Assembly: GCA_002386585.1 (NCBI GenBank)
Contig: DGIZ01000259.1
Span: 1 to 7,749 of the forward strand
Length of the DNA stretch: 7,749 bases
Reading direction: 5' to 3'
From: Brevundimonas sp. UBA4609
Lineage (GTDB): Bacteria > Pseudomonadota > Alphaproteobacteria > Caulobacterales > Caulobacteraceae
In this document: positions 5,671 through 7,749 of the stretch, one piece after another
How positions within the stretch are numbered: position 1 is the first letter of the stretch
Layout: the number at the start of each line of letters is the position of its first letter
The notes under the pieces: generated by a model
Told to the model about the DNA's origin: nothing
The model's input: the letters and a program-made list of their open reading frames with translations, nothing else
The model's database searches: none
Translations under genes and position numbers: made by a program

Positions 5671-6719
5671 ACGCACCGGTTCGTTCCAACGCCAAGGCGG
5701 AGCTGTTGGCCACCACTGTCGAGCACATCGACATCACCAGCTTCGACGCGCGCCCGATCATCGATTCCATGCGCAAGATGTCCTTCAGCTCGCGCGACAC
5801 CGCCCGCGCGGCCGACATCTTCAACATGGCCCTGGAAGACGAGGCCTGCTCGCCGTGGCTGATCCTGGCCGGTTCGACCTCGGCCGGCGGCTGCATGGAC
5901 GTCTACCGCGACATGGTGAAGTTCGGCATGGTCGACGCCGTGGTCGCCACCGGCGCCTCCATCGTCGACATGGATTTCTTCGAGGCCCTTGGCTACAAGC
6001 ACTATCAGGCCGCCGGCGAGGTGGACGACAACATCCTGCGCTCGCACTACATCGACCGCATCTACGACACCTACATCGACGAAGAAGAACTGCAGGCCTG
6101 CGACCACGCGATCTATGAGATCGCCAGCCGCCTGGAGCCGCGCGGCTATTCCTCGCGCGAGTTCATCTGGGAAATGGGCAAGTGGCTGTCGGAAGGCAAC
6201 GCCAAGAAACCCGGCTCGCTGATCCAGACCGCCTATGAAGAAGGCGCGCCGATCTTCTGCCCGGCCTTCGTCGACTCCTCGGCCGGTTTCGGCCTGGTCA
6301 AGCACCAGAAGGAGCGCATGGCCGAGGGCAAGCCCTACATGATGATCGACGCGGTCGCGGACTTCCGCGAACTGACCGACATCAAGATCGCGGCGGGCGT
6401 CACCGGCCTGTTCATGGTCGGCGGCGGCGTGCCGAAGAACTTCGCCCAGGACACCGTCGTCTGCGCCGAGATCCTCGGCGTCGAGGCCGACATGCACCGC
6501 TACGCCGTGCAGATCACGGTCGCCGACGTGCGCGACGGCGCCTGCTCGTCCTCGACGCTGCAGGAAGCCGCCTCGTGGGGCAAGGTCCAGACCACCTACG
6601 AACAGATGGTCTACGCCGAAGCCACGACCGTCGTGCCGCTGATCGGTTCGGACGCCTATCACCGCGGCGCCTGGAAGAAGCGCCAGCCCCGCCGCTGGAA
6701 CAAGCTGTTCGTCAAGTAA
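5667..6719 (+). CDS. Deoxyhypusine-synthase-like protein, probable homospermidine synthase
   Basis: This 350-residue protein belongs to the deoxyhypusine synthase family, NAD-dependent enzymes that transfer an aminobutyl group. Bacteria have no eIF5A to modify, and characterised bacterial members make sym-homospermidine from putrescine. Family marks include AGSTSAGG (68-75), in the position of the nucleotide-binding GTTS loop, VVATGASIVDMD (92-103), GGGVPKNF (252-259), and Lys306 in ASWGKV. In the eukaryotic enzyme the equivalent lysine carries the aminobutyl imine intermediate. YAEATTVVPL (316-325) is the conserved strand after it. The C-terminus is basic (KKRQPRRWNK). ATG 5667 follows AAGGGA at about 5650-5655 with a longish spacer. 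The preceding decarboxylase would supply putrescine. The family call is firm; the exact product is inferred from context and known bacterial homologues. Confidence 0.9.
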   Translation: MNAPVRSNAKAELLATTVEHIDITSFDARPIIDSMRKMSFSSRDTARAADIFNMALEDEACSPWLILAGSTSAGGCMDVYRDMVKFGMVDAVVATGASIVDMDFFEALGYKHYQAAGEVDDNILRSHYIDRIYDTYIDEEELQACDHAIYEIASRLEPRGYSSREFIWEMGKWLSEGNAKKPGSLIQTAYEEGAPIFCPAFVDSSAGFGLVKHQKERMAEGKPYMMIDAVADFRELTDIKIAAGVTGLFMVGGGVPKNFAQDTVVCAEILGVEADMHRYAVQITVADVRDGACSSSTLQEAASWGKVQTTYEQMVYAEATTVVPLIGSDAYHRGAWKKRQPRRWNKLFVK

Positions 6720-6743
6720 GACGATCGGCAAGGAAGACGAAGG

Positions 6744-6773
6744 GGGCCGGCGGAGAGATCCGCCGGCCCTTTT
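6744..6773 (+). terminator. Strong Rho-independent terminator after the DHS-like gene
   Basis: GGGCCGGCGGA (6744-6754) pairs perfectly with TCCGCCGGCCC (6759-6769) around a GAGA tetraloop of the stable GNRA type. TTTT (6770-6773), then CC and TTT, follow. It starts 25 bp after the stop codon and separates the polyamine genes from the next small gene. Confidence 0.9.
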
Positions 6774-6853
6774 CCTTTGGCGCGCGCGGCCTGCGCGATT
6801 GGGAACCTCCGGACGGCCGGTCCGCTTGTCTTGCACGAGCAAGGAGACCATCC

Positions 6854-7174
6854 ATGACCGATCCCGCCGCCGAAAACGAAGACGCCCGTGAGGCCGCCGC
6901 CATGGGCGAGAAACCCGACCTGGGCCATGTCGAGGACGCCTTGAAGAAGGCCCTGCAAGGCACCGATTCCGGCTCGGACACCCGCGCCGGCTCGCTGCGG
7001 GGCGGATCGGCGTCCGGCTCGGAGATCGACCCGGATCAGGACGCCATCAACGCCGACATCGCGCGTCAGGGGCGTGAGATGTCCGACCCGCCCGCCCGCC
7101 CGGCCGGCGGACCGGAGCAGGCGCGCAAGTCCACGGGCCAGCCCGGCGATGATGTGGACGCCCCTACCGGTTGA
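6854..7174 (+). CDS. Small acidic, probably disordered protein of unknown function
   Basis: I do not recognise this 106-residue protein. The start is well supported: AAGGAG (6841-6846) lies 7 nt before ATG 6854. The chain has about 22 Asp/Glu against about 11 Lys/Arg, many Gly, Ser, Pro and Ala, and no Phe, Trp, Tyr or Cys, so a folded hydrophobic core is unlikely. Residues about 20-36 (KPDLGHVEDALKKALQG) could form an amphipathic helix, and IDPDQDAINADIARQ near 59-73 another. There is no signal peptide or membrane segment. It stands alone between the terminator at 6744-6773 and a lipoprotein gene 70 bp downstream, with which it may share a transcript. It could be a stress-related hydrophilic protein, but nothing in the sequence proves this. 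Confidence 0.75.
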   Translation: MTDPAAENEDAREAAAMGEKPDLGHVEDALKKALQGTDSGSDTRAGSLRGGSASGSEIDPDQDAINADIARQGREMSDPPARPAGGPEQARKSTGQPGDDVDAPTG

Positions 7175-7244
7175 ACCGCCTTGCTGCCGCCGCACGGATA
7201 GGCCACGGTGCAGATAGTCGCATAGGATTAAGGACGTAGGCTGA

Positions 7245-7733
7245 ATGAAGCGTAGCGTGGCAACCGTCGTCTTGGCGCTCAGCGTCGGCCTGGCGGCGTG
7301 CGATGACCGCAGTCAGGCCGCGCCCGAAGGCGAATCGCCGTCGATCGCCGCCGCCGAGCCGGCCGAAACCGCCGCGCCTGCGGCAGCTCCGACGCCTGAG
7401 GCGCCGGGCGTCGCCATCGACGGCGCTCCGACTTTCGCCGCCCTCTATCCCGGCGCCCAGACCGACGGCGCGCCCCTCATGGCGTCGGGCCCCGAAGGTC
7501 CGGGCGGCATCATCACCTTCACCACCGACGCCACGCCCGATGCGGTGATCGACTTCTATCGCCAGCGCGCCGAGAAGGCGGGCCTGTCTCCGATCATGGC
7601 CATGAACCAGGGCGAGGCCCGCGCCTACGGCGCCTCCGCCCGCGCCGAGAAGGGCGCCAGCCTCCAGGTCGTGGCCGCGCCGGGCGAGGACGGCCTGACC
7701 TCGGTGCAACTGAGCTGGAACAGCGGCGCGTGA
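7245..7733 (+). CDS. Putative lipoprotein with Ala/Pro-rich linker and small C-terminal domain
   Basis: This is an unrecognised 162-residue exported protein. A short signal peptide (MKRSVATVVLALSVGLAAC) ends in the lipobox L16-A-A-C19. Asp at the +2 position keeps lipoproteins in the inner membrane in E. coli; whether that rule holds here is unknown. Residues about 20-55 are an Ala/Pro/Glu/Ser-rich flexible linker. The C-terminal part, from about TFAALYPGAQ onward, alternates strand-like segments (GGIITFTTDA, ASLQVVAAPG, TSVQLSWN) with a helix (PDAVIDFYRQRAEKAGL). This pattern of 'YPGA ... TF.TD..PD.V..FY...A..AGL' occurs in small periplasmic domains of unknown function. AAGGA (7230-7234) lies 10 nt before the ATG. 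The stop is followed by only 16 bases of the window. Confidence 0.8.
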   Translation: MKRSVATVVLALSVGLAACDDRSQAAPEGESPSIAAAEPAETAAPAAAPTPEAPGVAIDGAPTFAALYPGAQTDGAPLMASGPEGPGGIITFTTDATPDAVIDFYRQRAEKAGLSPIMAMNQGEARAYGASARAEKGASLQVVAAPGEDGLTSVQLSWNSGA

Positions 7734-7749
7734 TCCGCCGCCCGGCGTT

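Noticed and set aside
5667..6719. True hypusine-forming deoxyhypusine synthase
   Set aside because: Hypusine is made on eIF5A, which bacteria lack. The adjacent putrescine-forming decarboxylase favours homospermidine synthesis.
5643..6851. 402-codon minus-strand open frame opposite the DHS-like gene
   Set aside because: Its translation is low-complexity Val/Asp/Gly/His-rich and mirrors the coding strand, which carries a clear conserved enzyme. No ribosome site or promoter supports it.

Overview
The window is high-GC, tightly packed bacterial chromosome with no mobile elements, RNA genes or CRISPR. Protein style suggests an alphaproteobacterium of the Caulobacterales, probably Brevundimonas-like. 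The evidence is an ornithine-decarboxylase-type enzyme next to a bacterial deoxyhypusine-synthase-like protein, frequent TTG starts, and Ala-rich lipoproteins. This assignment is inference from gene content and was not checked by a search.

Left part, positions 1-4003. The last 48 codons of a probable glycosyltransferase end at 147. A perfect 13-bp hairpin at 171-199 serves as a terminator between this gene and the convergent minus-strand genes. On the minus strand lies a phosphorus-scavenging block, transcribed from about 4003 down to 214. phnC (ATPase), phnD (lipoprotein binding protein) and phnE (permease) are joined by 4-bp stop/start overlaps. A 105-bp gap follows, then pstS, the phosphate-binding lipoprotein. 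That gap holds a convincing PhoB-type site: heptamers CTGTCAC and CCGTCAC sit exactly 22 bp apart, and a -10-like TTTAAG lies 10 bp downstream. pstS is therefore probably induced by phosphate starvation from its own promoter. No pstCAB, phoU or carbon-phosphorus lyase genes are visible.

Middle, 4004-4277. This is a 274-bp divergent intergenic region between phnC and the polyamine genes. It holds one perfect PhoB-like half-site (CTGTCAT, minus strand, 4171-4177) and weak promoter-like sequences.

Right part, 4278-7749, plus strand. A PLP-dependent ornithine/lysine-type decarboxylase starting at TTG is followed by a deoxyhypusine-synthase-family protein. Together they would make putrescine from ornithine and then sym-homospermidine from putrescine. 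The 126-bp gap between them holds two hairpins and a 33-codon open frame that ends in an ATGA overlap with the second gene, so it may be a control region. A strong terminator at 6744-6773 closes this unit. Two unrecognised genes follow: a 106-residue acidic, apparently disordered protein with no aromatic residues or cysteine, and a 162-residue lipoprotein with an Ala/Pro/Glu-rich linker and a small C-terminal domain.
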